Positions 53,401 through 64,000 of a stretch of 64,000 bases of DNA are shown here, piece after piece (within the stretch, counting starts at the first letter, position 1; every line of letters starts with the position of its first letter). Made by a program: the position numbers and the translations under genes. The notes beneath the pieces were generated by a model. It did no database searches. It saw only the letters and a list, made by a program, of their open reading frames with translations, and was not told where the DNA came from. Source of the stretch: Auanema rhodensis. Taxonomy: Eukaryota > Nematoda > Chromadorea > Rhabditida > Rhabditidae. The DNA lies in contig OZ059899.1 of NCBI GenBank assembly GCA_964057225.1, positions 5,208,001 through 5,272,000 of the forward strand, in the 5' to 3' direction.

Positions 53401-53601
53401 ACTCTACAGAAGTAATAAGCAATTGACTTATCAAATGATCTCAGATATCAGTGGAAAAAAACCAAATGCGAAAAAAAGAAATAAGAGAGGTAGTCCCGTC
53501 ATGTTTAATAAGTTCTAAAAAAATTAACAACAAGTCAACAAATATCGCTACAATCTATAAATTTTGAAATCACAAAATAAAATATATATTATTTTATAAA
53601 A

Positions 53602-55213
53602 TTAATCTAAAGATGTTTCAGTATTTTCTACAACTATAACCCGCTTTGGAGAACGATCAGCAAAATGGAAGACATCAAATATAACTTCAATTACAATTAA
53701 AATTATGATCATCCATTCTAGAGTGGAAGCCTGAAGGAAGCATACTTGCATATATGTTTAAAAAAAGTATACTTACATGACGCAAGGCTAGAACATTGTC
53801 AACCATTTGAACCAAACCTTCACAATAATCTAATCTGTTATTAAGTAATCTAAAAAAACGAACCATAAAGATAAATCATTGAAAAGATAAACTTACGTCA
53901 AACGTTTATTCAAAGTAAAATGCCGAGCACTCAAAGTATAGAATCTTTCTATTTCACTTCTTTCCCAATAGAAATCCCTGTTAAGGAGATCACAATCCAA
54001 GTTGATGGAATGCCTGAAAATAAAGTTGTTAAATAAACCTAACAACAGCTCTAACCTTAAAGCAGCAAATTCACCAGATTTCATTAAAGCCTCTCGCCTG
54101 GACCAAGGAATACGCCCTTCTTTTAGAGACTAAATAGAACCTAATTTCAAAACGTAACAAATAAAAAGAGACCTTTGTGGTATCAGCTAAAGGTTCCGAT
54201 AGCTCATTAAGTAGACATTCCCAAACACCAATTTTAACTAAAACGTTAGCAATAAACTATTTTCAAAAAAATTAATCGAACCTGAAGCAGCAAAGCCCTG
54301 GCTCAAGGCAAACCTTTCTAAAATAGCATCGTATGATCTATGGTTTTTTCCATGTTTCTCCTCATTTAACACAAATCTATCCTGCTTTATGCTGTTTTCT
54401 CTGAAATAAACGTGGACATTTTGTTATAAAGTTTTTACCCACTCTTGAGAGATACCGAAAGGCATTCGATCTTGTTCTTCTAGTACAATTCGAGATTCGT
54501 ATGAGCCATTTATGAATTTTTCTAGATCTCTCATTAATTGTACTCGCTGAAATCTGAAAATATGCAAAACGTTTGTTAATCACTTTAAAAACCTGAGGTA
54601 ATTCAACATTCCAAAAAACTAGTACACCGTCAGCAAAAACATAAATTTCGCTTAGCTCTGTTGGGTTTACGGTATATTCCAATTTTTTTCCGAGATGTAA
54701 AGCATTATCAAATTCTGTAGATTAAAAATGTTAATAGTACTTATAAAAGTTTAGTGTAACCTTCATCAATATAAGAAACATTGAATAAGCTGTTAATGCT
54801 TGGGTCTTGAGATATAGCAAGCAAATCAATAGATTCTGATAAGGCAATTGAGACAACTGTCGGTTCTCTAGCCTAAATATGATAAAAATATCTGAGTCTT
54901 ATCTTAAAATTCTACCACATGAAAGAAAATGTACCGTTCTTGTTATGTTTGCAGTGAGAGGTCTTCTTTTCCGTGGAACTGGTCGGCGAATCTTTGTAAT
55001 CAAGCGCTCAAATTCTTCCATTTTTGAGTTTCCTCCCGGGATATTGAAATTAATCGAAGTGTGCAAAGCTCTGAAGCATACCTGTATTATGAAAAAGAAG
55101 CACATTAAAAGATACCTGCTCTGACGTAGCTTCGGAATTGACCGAGTAGCAGGCTGGATTAATCTTTGCCAAAAAGTGGAAGAAGAACAAGATATTAAAC
55201 TCCTCCCGAGCAT
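53602..55213 (-). CDS. RMND1 (RMD1/Sif2, DUF155) mitochondrial protein
   Basis: RMND1 is an inner-membrane protein supporting mitochondrial translation. The N-terminal exon MLGRSLISCSSSTFWQRLIQ is mitochondrial-like. Later exons carry the DUF155 pattern: IYVFADGVLVFWNVELPQ (about 54600-54660), FINGSYESRIVLEEQDRMPF (about 54470-54530), SYDAILERFAFSQGFAASVK, KIGVWECLLNELSEPLADTT, GEFAALRHSINLDCDLLNRD, FYWERSEIERFYTLSARHFT, NKRLTLLNNRLDYCEGLVQM and the terminal TLEWMIIILIVIEVIFDVFH membrane anchor. Length is about 410 residues. The junction 55090-55130 works in phase only with acceptor GCTTCAG|A, giving SRALHTSINF. First gene of a probable minus-strand operon with bckd-1A; divergent from SKA1. 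Confidence 0.9.
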
Positions 55214-55646
55214 TGCAAAACTTGAAAATGTAAAAATTTATTTAATTAAAAATTTGAACTGGAAAAAGACTTTCAAATTTCTAAGAAATTTAAAATTCTC
55301 TGAAAAAGTTCAAGAAAGATTGAAATGATAACATCATACGTAACGATACGCAATCTTACTTTTCCCACCTTGATGTTAGAGCGGCAAGATTTAAATTGTT
55401 GTTTTTAAGCTACTCATATAGTAACAGGTTAATTATTATATGAATATTTACTGAATGCTTAGTTCCTGTTTAAATTTAATTAGTTGTTTTAAAGTTTATT
55501 GGCACATAAATCTCCTTTAACAAATTTGTGTGTGCCTACTTTTTTTTTCTTTGTAAAGTATAATCTTTTTACTATTCACATATAATAACAAAATGTTCAT
55601 TTTATGAGCTATATTTATACAAATTTCAGCTGAACTGTTTTAAAAA
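55214..55646. promoter_or_regulatory. Divergent promoter region of the RMND1 homologue and SKA1
   Basis: About 430 bases between two divergent start codons; AT-rich, no exon. AAATTTCAG at 55621-55629 precedes the SKA1 ATG and may be its trans-splice acceptor. Confidence 0.45.
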
Positions 55647-56619
55647 ATGACTGAAGAATTTGTACAGTACTCAGTAGATATATTTACTAAACAAATGACT
55701 TTACTTAGTAAAGCATGTTGTGATAACATGATTGATCCAGACTTTTTAGAAAGTTGTGAGTTGATGCCAGCATATAGAAATTTTGAATGTTTTTTTCAGG
55801 TCTACCTGCTCTTAAAGTAAAACTAGATAATATTCAAGAGTTGACGAATAAGTTACGATCTCTAGAAAGTGAGCAAAAACAGTTGTTGGGAAAACTGCAA
55901 AATCAAGAATTTATGAAAGAAAATGAATGCAAAAGTAGAAAAATATTAGAAGTATCTAAATTTAACGTTAAAAAATTGTTATTATCAAAATTTAGGAAGC
56001 TGGAGTGAATATTATCGAGCCAACTCTTCCTCCTGTTGTCGAACAAAAGTTGGAAGCTAAGAAAAATGGAGAGAAATCTGAGAAGCAAGAAGAACTCGAA
56101 GAAGAGACTGTAAGAATACATCAGAAGCAAAATTCTAAATTGACTTTAAGCTATTTGCGCCAATTACTCAGGAAGAATATTCTAAAGTTCCTGATTACAT
56201 GAAAGGCCGATTAACTGCAGGTATTATGAATGAGGTAAGGAATAGTTGTCTTGAAATTAATGATTTTATTGTTCAAGATTCTTGTAAAATTGGCAGAAAC
56301 ATTGGAGAAAAAGCATATGCTATCGAAAAAAAAATTATCTACTCTTAGTTTGGTTGATAAAAATTTGGTTATAAAATGGAGAGACGAAGGAAAAACTGTA
56401 AGTTTTAATTCTAAGATTATTAACTCATTAAATGTTTAGCTTGGAAAAAAAGCGGCGGAGAATCCGTTGTGGTGTTCAGAGCAAGAGTTTCGGTCGCACT
56501 TATCTGATAAATTAAAATTAGCTGTCATCAAGGGGATGCAGGTTTTACGGCATCTGAAGAGGGTAACCGAAACAAAGGTAGCGGGAAAAAATTATATTTT
56601 TGCTGTTTGTAATAAATAA
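55647..56619 (+). CDS. ska-1: Spindle and kinetochore-associated protein 1 (SKA1)
   Basis: SKA1 is the microtubule-binding subunit of the SKA complex at outer kinetochores. Exon 1 (55647 to about 55755) starts MTEEFVQYSVDIFTKQMTLL. A coiled coil follows (LPALKVKLDNIQELTNKLRS, then ESEQKQLLGKLQNQE). After a Pro/Glu/Lys linker (IIEPTLPPVVEQKLEAKKNG) comes the C-terminal winged-helix microtubule-binding domain: FAPITQEEYSKVPDYMKGRL, EVLVKLAETLEKKHML, VDKNLVIKWRDEGKT, FRSHLSDKLKLAVIKGMQVL RHLKRVTETKV and NYIFAV, which align well with human SKA1 (YMKSRL, LLNILRHCRRLSEVR). Exons join in phase through six short introns. Length is about 235 residues, close to human. Confidence 0.88.
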
Positions 56620-56771
56620 TTGTTAATGAGCAATATACCTACTGGTACAATAAATAATTTATTCAACGCTATAGTTACAGTAACTTTCTGGCCAATGTAA
56701 GTAGCCACTTAGGCAACGTTAAATTCAAGCTTTATATAAAATATAGTAAAATTGGTATTATACAATCAATG

Positions 56772-57932
56772 TTATTTGCATGCTAATGGCATAAAAAATT
56801 CTTCATCGTCTTCGTCGGATAAGAAGGGGGGAGAGTCAGCTAAAACAATTGTTTGAAACAATATTTCTAAAATTGTACTCTTACATGATGATACAGAGGA
56901 GGTGTCAGATATAGGGTTTCTGGAATTTTTTTGCTCTGGTAAAGAGCAATTGAGTAATCTGATTAAAACAGTTCATTAGAAATAGGAAGTCTAAAGACTT
57001 ACTTGAAAATTTCAACTCTCGCTTCAGAAAACGAAAGTTGTTGGAGCTGTTGTGTTTGTTCTTCTAAAAATAAGCAATCTGCCCAATCAACGGGAATTAA
57101 ATAGACCAACCAATTAATTTTATATCTTCTAGATCTCTTCTTTTTTGCTCTAATAATTTTTTTTTCTCCATTAAAGATTTTCTTGCTTCTATTTCCGATT
57201 GTTTTTGATTTTCAAAATCAATCATGCTAAATGTTAAAAAATAAAGTATATTTCAAAAAGATAAACCATTCTGTTTGAGCGATTGATATTCTCCAACGAT
57301 TTAAATGAAGAGTTAAATTAGAGCGTATGCTTTCGTCATATTTCTAAATAAAAAAAAATTATTTTTAAATGTTTGATCACTAAAAACCTCAGTTATACTT
57401 TTGATGTCAGATGTGTTAAACAATGAGAACTCCGATATAACATTCTCTCCAATAAAATTAAATCATTTTAAAGGCTTACCATACAATTATTTACCTATTC
57501 TTTAAAACTTCTAATGTTTTAACAACTTCCCAAGTGAATTTAGCTTTCATATCTATAGCACTTAGCTTTGAATTCAGTGAACTTATCTCTGGTTTCAATT
57601 GCTCTATTTGTTCGACAAGCTCTTTAAAAAACTAGCAATAATATATTCAGAAAATACAAAATTAAACCTTTAAATTCCTTTACTTTTTTTTTTAGAAATC
57701 GTTTTGTGGTAAGCCGTATTCGGTCTACAAGTAGCATATTTTATTGGGATCAGCAATTAAAATTCGAATAATATAGGTATATTGATAGCAGCCATAAAAA
57801 CACTCAAAACTTACTAGGATCAGCCTCCATCTGATTGAAGTCAAGCGTGCATGTCTTTTTTGGAAACCCGCGCATCCTGCTGACAGCATTTGCCACACTT
57901 GGCGAACTTTCTAGCTTAGGAGCTTTAGTCAT
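56772..57932 (-). CDS. Unrecognised coiled-coil protein with acidic C-terminus
   Basis: I do not recognise the family. Exon 1 starts MTKAPKLESSPSVANAVSRM and continues RGFPKKTCTLDFNQMEADP. Next comes a basic exon (RIRLTTKRFLKKK), then long heptad-like segments FKELVEQIEQLKPEISSLNS and KLSAIDMKAKFTWEVVKTLE, KYDESIRSNLTLHLNRWRIS, a strongly charged helix MEKKKLLEQKRRDLED, then EQTQQLQQLSFSEARVEIF. The C-terminus is Ser-rich then acidic (DTSSVSSSDSPPFLSDEDDE). The junction between the exon ending LEVLKN and ENVISEFSLFNTSDIKSITE does not join in phase with consensus sites, so one exon edge near 57470-57500 is uncertain. An ATTATTTAG acceptor precedes the ATG by 8 bases. It converges with SKA1 (153 bases) and diverges from the RING/B-box gene. 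A cytoskeletal or kinetochore role is only a guess from shape and neighbour. Confidence 0.6.
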
Positions 57933-58411
57933 AATGAGATCTAAATAATAAATGCAATATGAAAAATCAGTAACTATAAATAGAAAGAAAAATAAAGAAA
58001 TTTGAAAAATAATTGAAACAACTCCAATAATAAAACACATATGGTTAAGACAACTCGACGCTGATGTCTTCAAAATTCAATTATTACTTACTGTATTCTT
58101 CGGGACCATTAGCTTTCAAATTTGCGAAAATAAATTATGTAGAGCACGTGATATATGCGTATTATATTTTTTTATATTGTGTTTATTAGATTTTTAATTT
58201 ACATAATTATTTTTTAAATTTTAAAAAAAAATTAGGTCTTTTTTTTTAATCAGGATAATGAAAATCCTTTAGTCCGACAGTGATATGTTTCTGTCAATAT
58301 AATTCTAATATTCTTTAACAAACCTAATTCTTTACTTAAGTTCATTTTTATTGAAATACTTAGCAGATGTCTTAAAATCACTAATTTCAGAAGCTACCTT
58401 GCCAGGAATTA
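57933..58411. promoter_or_regulatory. Divergent promoter region (coiled-coil gene / RING-B-box gene)
   Basis: 480 bases between two divergent start codons, AT-rich. CTAATTTCAG at 58381-58390 is an acceptor-like site before the plus-strand ATG. Confidence 0.4.
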
Positions 58412-59537
58412 ATGTGGTCACCTACGGAAGTATTTTGGTTAGTCATTGTGTATAGAATTATCATTATTATCTCTGGTTTCTAGTGGACTATTTCCTTCTT
58501 GTAATAATTGTGGTGCATCTTTTGATATGAAACACTTTGCACCTTTCACACTTTCTTGCGCCCACACATTTTGTCAATCTTGTTTGAATAGAAATAGACA
58601 AAGACATAAAAGAAGGTATACATTAATTATTACATCTGAGAAGTCATCGCTCGTTACAGATGTTTTGCTTGTCAGAAACGATACTCATCGTCTAAACTTA
58701 ATACCAGTATAGTTGGTCAGTTTTTCAAATTTATTTTTAATCTTGAATATTATTTTTAGAAACTATCAGAAAAATTAAAGAGCGACGGGATTGGTTAGAA
58801 CAACGATCTTACAGATGTGATGAATGTGATGCCAGACGACCTCAAAATGCTCTTCGTAGATGTATTAGCTGTGAAGATCAAATTAGTGTTCATATACCTT
58901 CAGAATTTAAATTAGTTGGTTTTTGAATTTGCAAGGTTCGAAGTGGTTTGTTTCAGAGCTGTGCTATTTGTCTGGAATGTTGTGTGAAGAAACATAATGG
59001 TCACGAACTTGTTCATTGTGGTCCTGAATCTACTTCCAATTCAGTCGTAAGTCATTCAAACAGTGTGTTAGTTTCTGCAAATTCTCAACCAAATCATATC
59101 AATTAATTTTCAGGTCCGAGCCAGCCTCTCCTGATCCACGAGACTCTCTAATTAGTCATCAGGAAACCTTTTCTTCCTGGAGTGGAGAAAGATTCTTCAA
59201 TTCTAAAACTTTCCCCTTCGGTGCTCATAGGTAGATTGATTTTTTGACGTGAAATTGAACAATTCAGTTAAGAGTAGCTTATGCTGACCCAAGGCCTGTA
59301 TACTTCAATATTAATCGTTTTTCAAGTGAAGGAGTGGTGTGTGAAGAGAGTCCTGTATATAGTATGTAATTTTGTTAAGTTGTATTCATATGCGTTGTTC
59401 AAGGATTTTCTGAATCATTACCCAATGTTCCTACAACCAGGATAGTTGCCAATTTTTTTTCTCGAATAGCATCATTTGCCAGAAGACGGAATAACAAAAC
59501 TGATGACGGAGTTCTGTCCGGAAGAACATTAAAATAA
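58412..59537 (+). CDS. RING finger and B-box zinc-binding protein (TRIM-like)
   Basis: The RING segment is spread over exons 2 and 3: CNNCGASFDMKHFAPFTLSC, AHTFCQSCLNRNRQ and, across the intron, CFACQKRY. This C3HC4 pattern would bind E2 enzymes, so ubiquitin-ligase activity is likely. A second module, RCDECDARRPQNALRRCISC, continues over an intron into CAICLECCVKKHNGHELVHC, a B-box-type zinc domain. The rest (EPASPDPRDSLISHQETFSS, then VAYADPRPVYFNINRFSS and the C-terminal NFFSRIASFARRRNN) is not recognised; there is no coiled coil or SPRY domain, so it is a minimal RING/B-box protein of about 270 residues. Junctions at 59110 and 59270 need non-obvious acceptors (CCGAG|CC and GTTAAG|AG), so those edges are tentative. 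Exact orthologue unknown. Confidence 0.72.
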
Positions 59538-60829
59538 CAAAACTATCCTCAATGTTGAACCGCATAACTCGTAATCAGCTTCGAAGTCTGGGAAAAGAAA
59601 CCACGTTTTAAAATTACATTGGAATGCAAATTTAACTTTTCTAATCCTTTAATATTTATTAGTACTACAAATTAACAATACAGTATAAATTTTCAGGTAC
59701 TAATATGTCTTCGTTTCTTAATTTTATAACTATATTTTCAGTAAACTCATTTTTCCAATTTTGTGCCATAAAAGCTGATCTGTTACTGTTGTCAATTTGC
59801 AGATACAAGTGAAAGCAAGGGAAAAAGAAGATTTTTTTCTCTATTCGGCAAAGTCATTTATTCACCTCATTTTAATCAATTTTTTGCTCTGTTATATATC
59901 GTAACTTTGTTTTGCCTGTTATCCAATAACATGATAAAACCGCTGCATGGAAAATAACTCATGTAATTATAACAACTTCTGTTAAAATTATAAATAATTG
60001 TATAGAATTTTTGTGTGTTGTTAGGAATTTAATTGTCTGTCATATAACTTTTTTTACTTTTCTAGAAGTGTCCAGAAATGATAAATCTTGATTTTTTCGA
60101 TCTATGCTTCAAGGTTTGTTGCTGATTGTGAGCGTCATGCTTGTCGTAATTTATTTTTGTTGTCGTGCTTAGGAACTTGGTTGAATCTGCTGTTCCAATT
60201 TACTTGAAAGCTATCTTAAATCTCGAATTCCTCTTTTCAGGATTTTGCACAAAGCAAGGTTTATTCAGTAATCTTCTATATTGATTTGATATGAGAGTTA
60301 GCCTAACTTTTGAAGATTCTTTTTTGAATCATCCTTAACCTAAGGAATCAAATCTTTTATAGTTTATAATGAGTTTGTTATATTTCAAAGTTAGTTTCTC
60401 AGCTATACAAGACAATCATATTGGGCTTGCAAAAACATTTAAATTCAAAATTTTATTAAATCTCCATAAATTGAAATACGTTGGCGCACAGACGTTTCTA
60501 GTATATGGGAATATTTTATTTCTGTTTGTCTAAAAAATTATAAAAGAAAGCATTCCTCCTTTATCTTCGGTTTTTCTGCGTTTGAGTTAAAACTATTTGG
60601 GCGTAAGTGTATTGCTGTGATTTCTTTTTTATTGCTTCGTTTGTTTCTAAGGGTAGTTTCTTTCCAATTTTAATATTTACAAATAATTTTATTAACTTAA
60701 CGTGCTTAAAGTCTGATTATTTTAGGTCAGTAACAATTTGTAAAGCTCTTTAGAGCAAAAGATTAATTATAGGAGCAATAACAACTCGTAAACATGTTGG
60801 GTGGATGGAGGAAAATGGGAAGATGTATT
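59538..60829. other. Convergent intergenic region
   Basis: 1.3 kb of AT-rich sequence between two converging genes; no exon or RNA gene recognised on either strand. Confidence 0.45.
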
Positions 60830-61660
60830 CTAGATTAATGCATGATGCATGTCACAATCTGGCATTGTTACGCCCAAGCTGTCACGGGTTACCTGTAAAA
60901 AAGCTTGTAAATTAATCCGGCCCTACACCGAATACTCACTGTTGAAACTAATTGCCATGCTTCCGATCCACATTTCTCAACGATGACAGGATGTGAGCAT
61001 CGTAGATAACCATCCATGGCTCGGCACATTTCTGACAAATACGATTCTGTTGAAGTCTGTAAACATAATTATTTTTGCAATGATGTGTTCCAGATTTTAA
61101 AATTTTACTTTTTTACGTTGAGCTTCAGTAATTGCTTGAGTTGCCGCTATCTTACAGCTCACATAATTTGTTTCAGTCTCGACCTTAAAAGAATTTGCGA
61201 TTATCCAATACCGAATAAGTTTTACCGTTGCAAAACAAACAGCATGCTTTTCGAATAGAGGCTGCCCGGCTCCGCACATATACCCATAACTGGCATCTAC
61301 AGCGTCAACTGATAAACTATCACAATTCACATTTTTTACGCATTTCTAGGATATAAAATAACTTTCATAAATCGAAGAAATATCGAACCTGGAAATTGCT
61401 ATAGATTTTACATAGATTTCGGAAGACATCTCCTCCCTGAAGTGGAAATTGCATGGCACCTGTTTCTTCTTGAAGTTTTGTTGCATAGTGAAGCATAGGC
61501 TGCAATGAAGAAATATGAGATCGTGTTTGAAAAAGGATGGTGATTAACAACGAACCTGAAGGCATCCACTAATTTTTTTCTCATCTTCATATTCGCATTT
61601 TCCATGTTCTGTTATAGCGCTGGGAATAAACGATAATAAAATGAATGTGGTCCTCAACAT
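60830..61660 (-). CDS. Secreted cysteine-rich protein, T20D4.11/DUF19-like
   Basis: Exon 1 starts with a signal peptide (MLRTTFILLSFIPSAITEHG), followed by CEYEDEKKISGCLQ. Later exons carry regularly spaced cysteines: DVFRNLCKIYSNFQKCVKNV, NCDSLSVDAVDASYGYMCG, CKIAATQAITEA, MCRAMDGYLRCSHPVIVEKC, then a final exon with TMPDCDMHHALI. This arrangement (Cys pairs such as LCK...FQKC and MCRAM...LRC, followed by V-x-x-x-C-G) fits the nematode-specific T20D4.11-like (DUF19) secreted domain; no molecular function is established for that family. About 190 residues, five introns, all junctions consistent in phase. Start chosen because it opens the signal peptide. Confidence 0.68.
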
Positions 61661-63435
61661 CTTCAAATCATCGAAAACCTTCTACGTAACAAGAGCAACT
61701 GAAATTTATAAAAAAAGATATCGAAATAATAGAAAGTTTTACTATAGAGGAAGAGGAAAGATAGAACCATTGGTGCTCAGGAAATTAGAGAACCTACCAC
61801 AATAAATAAGGAAATTTGCCTATTGTTTGTGGACATTTAGCAAAACAGGGGAAGTTCCGGGGGGTGGAGGTTATATTGAAAGGATGTTTTTACTTCGTCC
61901 TTTTCAGAATTTTTCTGGTTGAGGGTATCTCTCATAAATTTTCATCAAAGTTTAAGATTTTTAAAGCAGGTCATTGAACTTGGAGTTAATTACATTTCCG
62001 TGAGTGAACGGTTTAACAAATGTGAGCAACTAAATGGATATACGCATGAAAAAATTCTACGAATCTTAGTATTCAAAACAAAAAAAATGCAAAACATGAT
62101 TTAACTTATGGTATTGCGGACATGAGAGGTCTTCAGTTTTTTTAGTTTTGTTGTTTAAAAGGAGAGACATGGAACAAGTGATATGAAAGAAGGGAGGGAG
62201 AAGTTCATGTTATAGGATAAGCTAGATAAACTAAATGCAATAGATGACAACTGAAATAGAATTGGTTATAATAGAGAGAGATGAAGGAGCGGGAAGATAG
62301 AGTATTTGGTAGATGCAGTAAATGGAATTGTTGAAAGAGAAGTCAATCGAGCACATCCGGTCGATTGCCATTTTTTCAGCTTAAAAGCATTTTCAGCGTA
62401 TAATTAGTTGTGACAGATTTAAAAATGAATTATTTTGTATTATTCTTTTTTAATGTTTCTAATTTTCTATGTCAGCAGTAAAATAATAAATTAAACAAAA
62501 GTTTTAGAAGAATGAAGAAGGTTACCACAGAAAATCGAAAAAGTAACATGAAGACAAAGAGCAAAAGATGAATTTGAAAAAATGAAAAAGAAAGAACATT
62601 TTCAGCCAAGTTGAGTTCACATTCTACATGTATGTACGGGTGTAAGCATCTGTGTGTGTCAAATGTGGCCAAGATTCTTGAAGATGACAGCAGCTACTGA
62701 AAATCAAAGCGAACAAATGCAATCAGATGGAAATTGAATCAAACGGAAGAGGCCGTCTGAGCGCACTAGTAGACGAAGACGATGGTTATTGGTGAACGAA
62801 GAAAGGATTAGAAGTCGAGAGGGCTTTTGCAATGATCATTTTCTATATAATCTTACATGCCGTTGTCTTCAACAACTTTTCATGAATATAAGGGATAAAA
62901 ATCAAAGATACGTTATGTCAAAAAAATAACTGCTTAAAAGTAGCAGATACACGCAACATGAAAGACAGAGGTGAAAAGTTCCACGAAAATGATGAACATT
63001 TATGAAATCAAATGGACTCTGTTTGCGCTAAAGAACGAAACCGAATAAGTGAATCGCCATTCAGGCTGTCGGTGGCAGGCCTACTTTAAGCATAAAAGTG
63101 TCATTGACAGATACATTAAAGCTGCTAGTGTGAGAGAAGATAGCAAGCAAGCCAACTCGATTAAGTTACAAGAGAGGATTCGTCGTCCCCCTTCCCATTT
63201 TCGAAGCAAGATATAAAACTCACTTCCTTGCTTGTTCTGTGAAGAAAAATAACTCAAAACCACTATTCACTTTCATTCTTTCAACCAATCAAAGAGATCT
63301 GCGCTAATAACAAAGTTGCTGATAAACAGGGCTACAAAAAGGGTTCAAATCATGATTAACAATAGCTTAGCGGAAAACAAAGTTAACAACATGAAATAGT
63401 GGCAACAAAGATAAATTTTATGATAACAATGTAAT
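61661..63435. other. Intergenic region upstream of the DUF19-like gene
   Basis: 1.8 kb without a recognisable exon. Purine-rich in parts (61730-61800, 62160-62340). It holds the promoter of the DUF19-like gene and the 3' UTR of eftu-2. Confidence 0.45.

Positions 63436-64000
<565 letters not shown>

Overview
This window is eukaryotic nuclear DNA, almost certainly from a free-living or rhabditid-type nematode. Coding exons are short and separated by very small introns (about 40-55 bases, GT...TTTYAG). The background is AT-rich, genes are tightly packed on both strands, and many start codons sit a few bases downstream of a 3' splice-acceptor motif with no matching donor, the pattern expected of spliced-leader trans-splicing. 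Nematode-type families (a transthyretin-like secreted protein and a T20D4.11/DUF19-like secreted protein) are present. From memory, several of the neighbours are also neighbours in C. elegans: rnf-5/rnf-121/ccdc-55, aco-2/eef-1B, and bckd-1A/ttm-1. All gene models were spliced by eye by matching reading phase across introns and by recognising conserved protein segments, so outer limits are more reliable than each internal junction.

Layout: 0.4-7.4 kb holds an ER-centred cluster: odr-4 (+), rnf-5 (-), rnf-121 (+) and the splicing regulator nsrp-1/ccdc-55 (+). 7.4-17.3 kb is gene-poor and appears to belong to a small-heat-shock-protein gene (hsp-25-like, +) with widely spread alternative first exons; a tRNA-Glu(UUC) lies antisense inside it. 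17.9-23.1 kb has a transthyretin-like gene (-), mitochondrial aconitase aco-2 (-) and the translation factor eEF1B (+). 23.2-29.4 kb is the copper-pump gene cua-1/ATP7 (-), whose third intron contains a decayed Merlin-type DNA transposon. 31.6-40.4 kb is a probable two-gene operon: a kanadaptin homologue (FHA protein) followed by thoc-2. 40.9-43.5 kb is a co-Smad (-). 47.1-55.2 kb is a minus-strand run of RMND1 homologue, BCKD E1-alpha and the zinc transporter ttm-1, probably an operon, with a second ttm-1 promoter/first exon. 55.6-59.5 kb has SKA1 (+), an unrecognised coiled-coil protein (-) and a RING/B-box protein (+). 60.8-61.7 kb is a small secreted cysteine-rich protein (-). The right edge cuts the U5 snRNP GTPase gene eftu-2 (-).

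Functionally the set is mainly housekeeping: ER protein quality control, splicing and mRNA export, mitochondrial metabolism, metal transport and kinetochore function. I saw no CRISPR array, prokaryotic operon, virus or clearly new multigene system. The most unusual observations are the Merlin relic inside cua-1, a GC-AG intron at a duplicated intron position in the same gene, orphan coding exons in the hsp-25 interval, and an unrecognised acidic-tailed coiled-coil gene next to SKA1.
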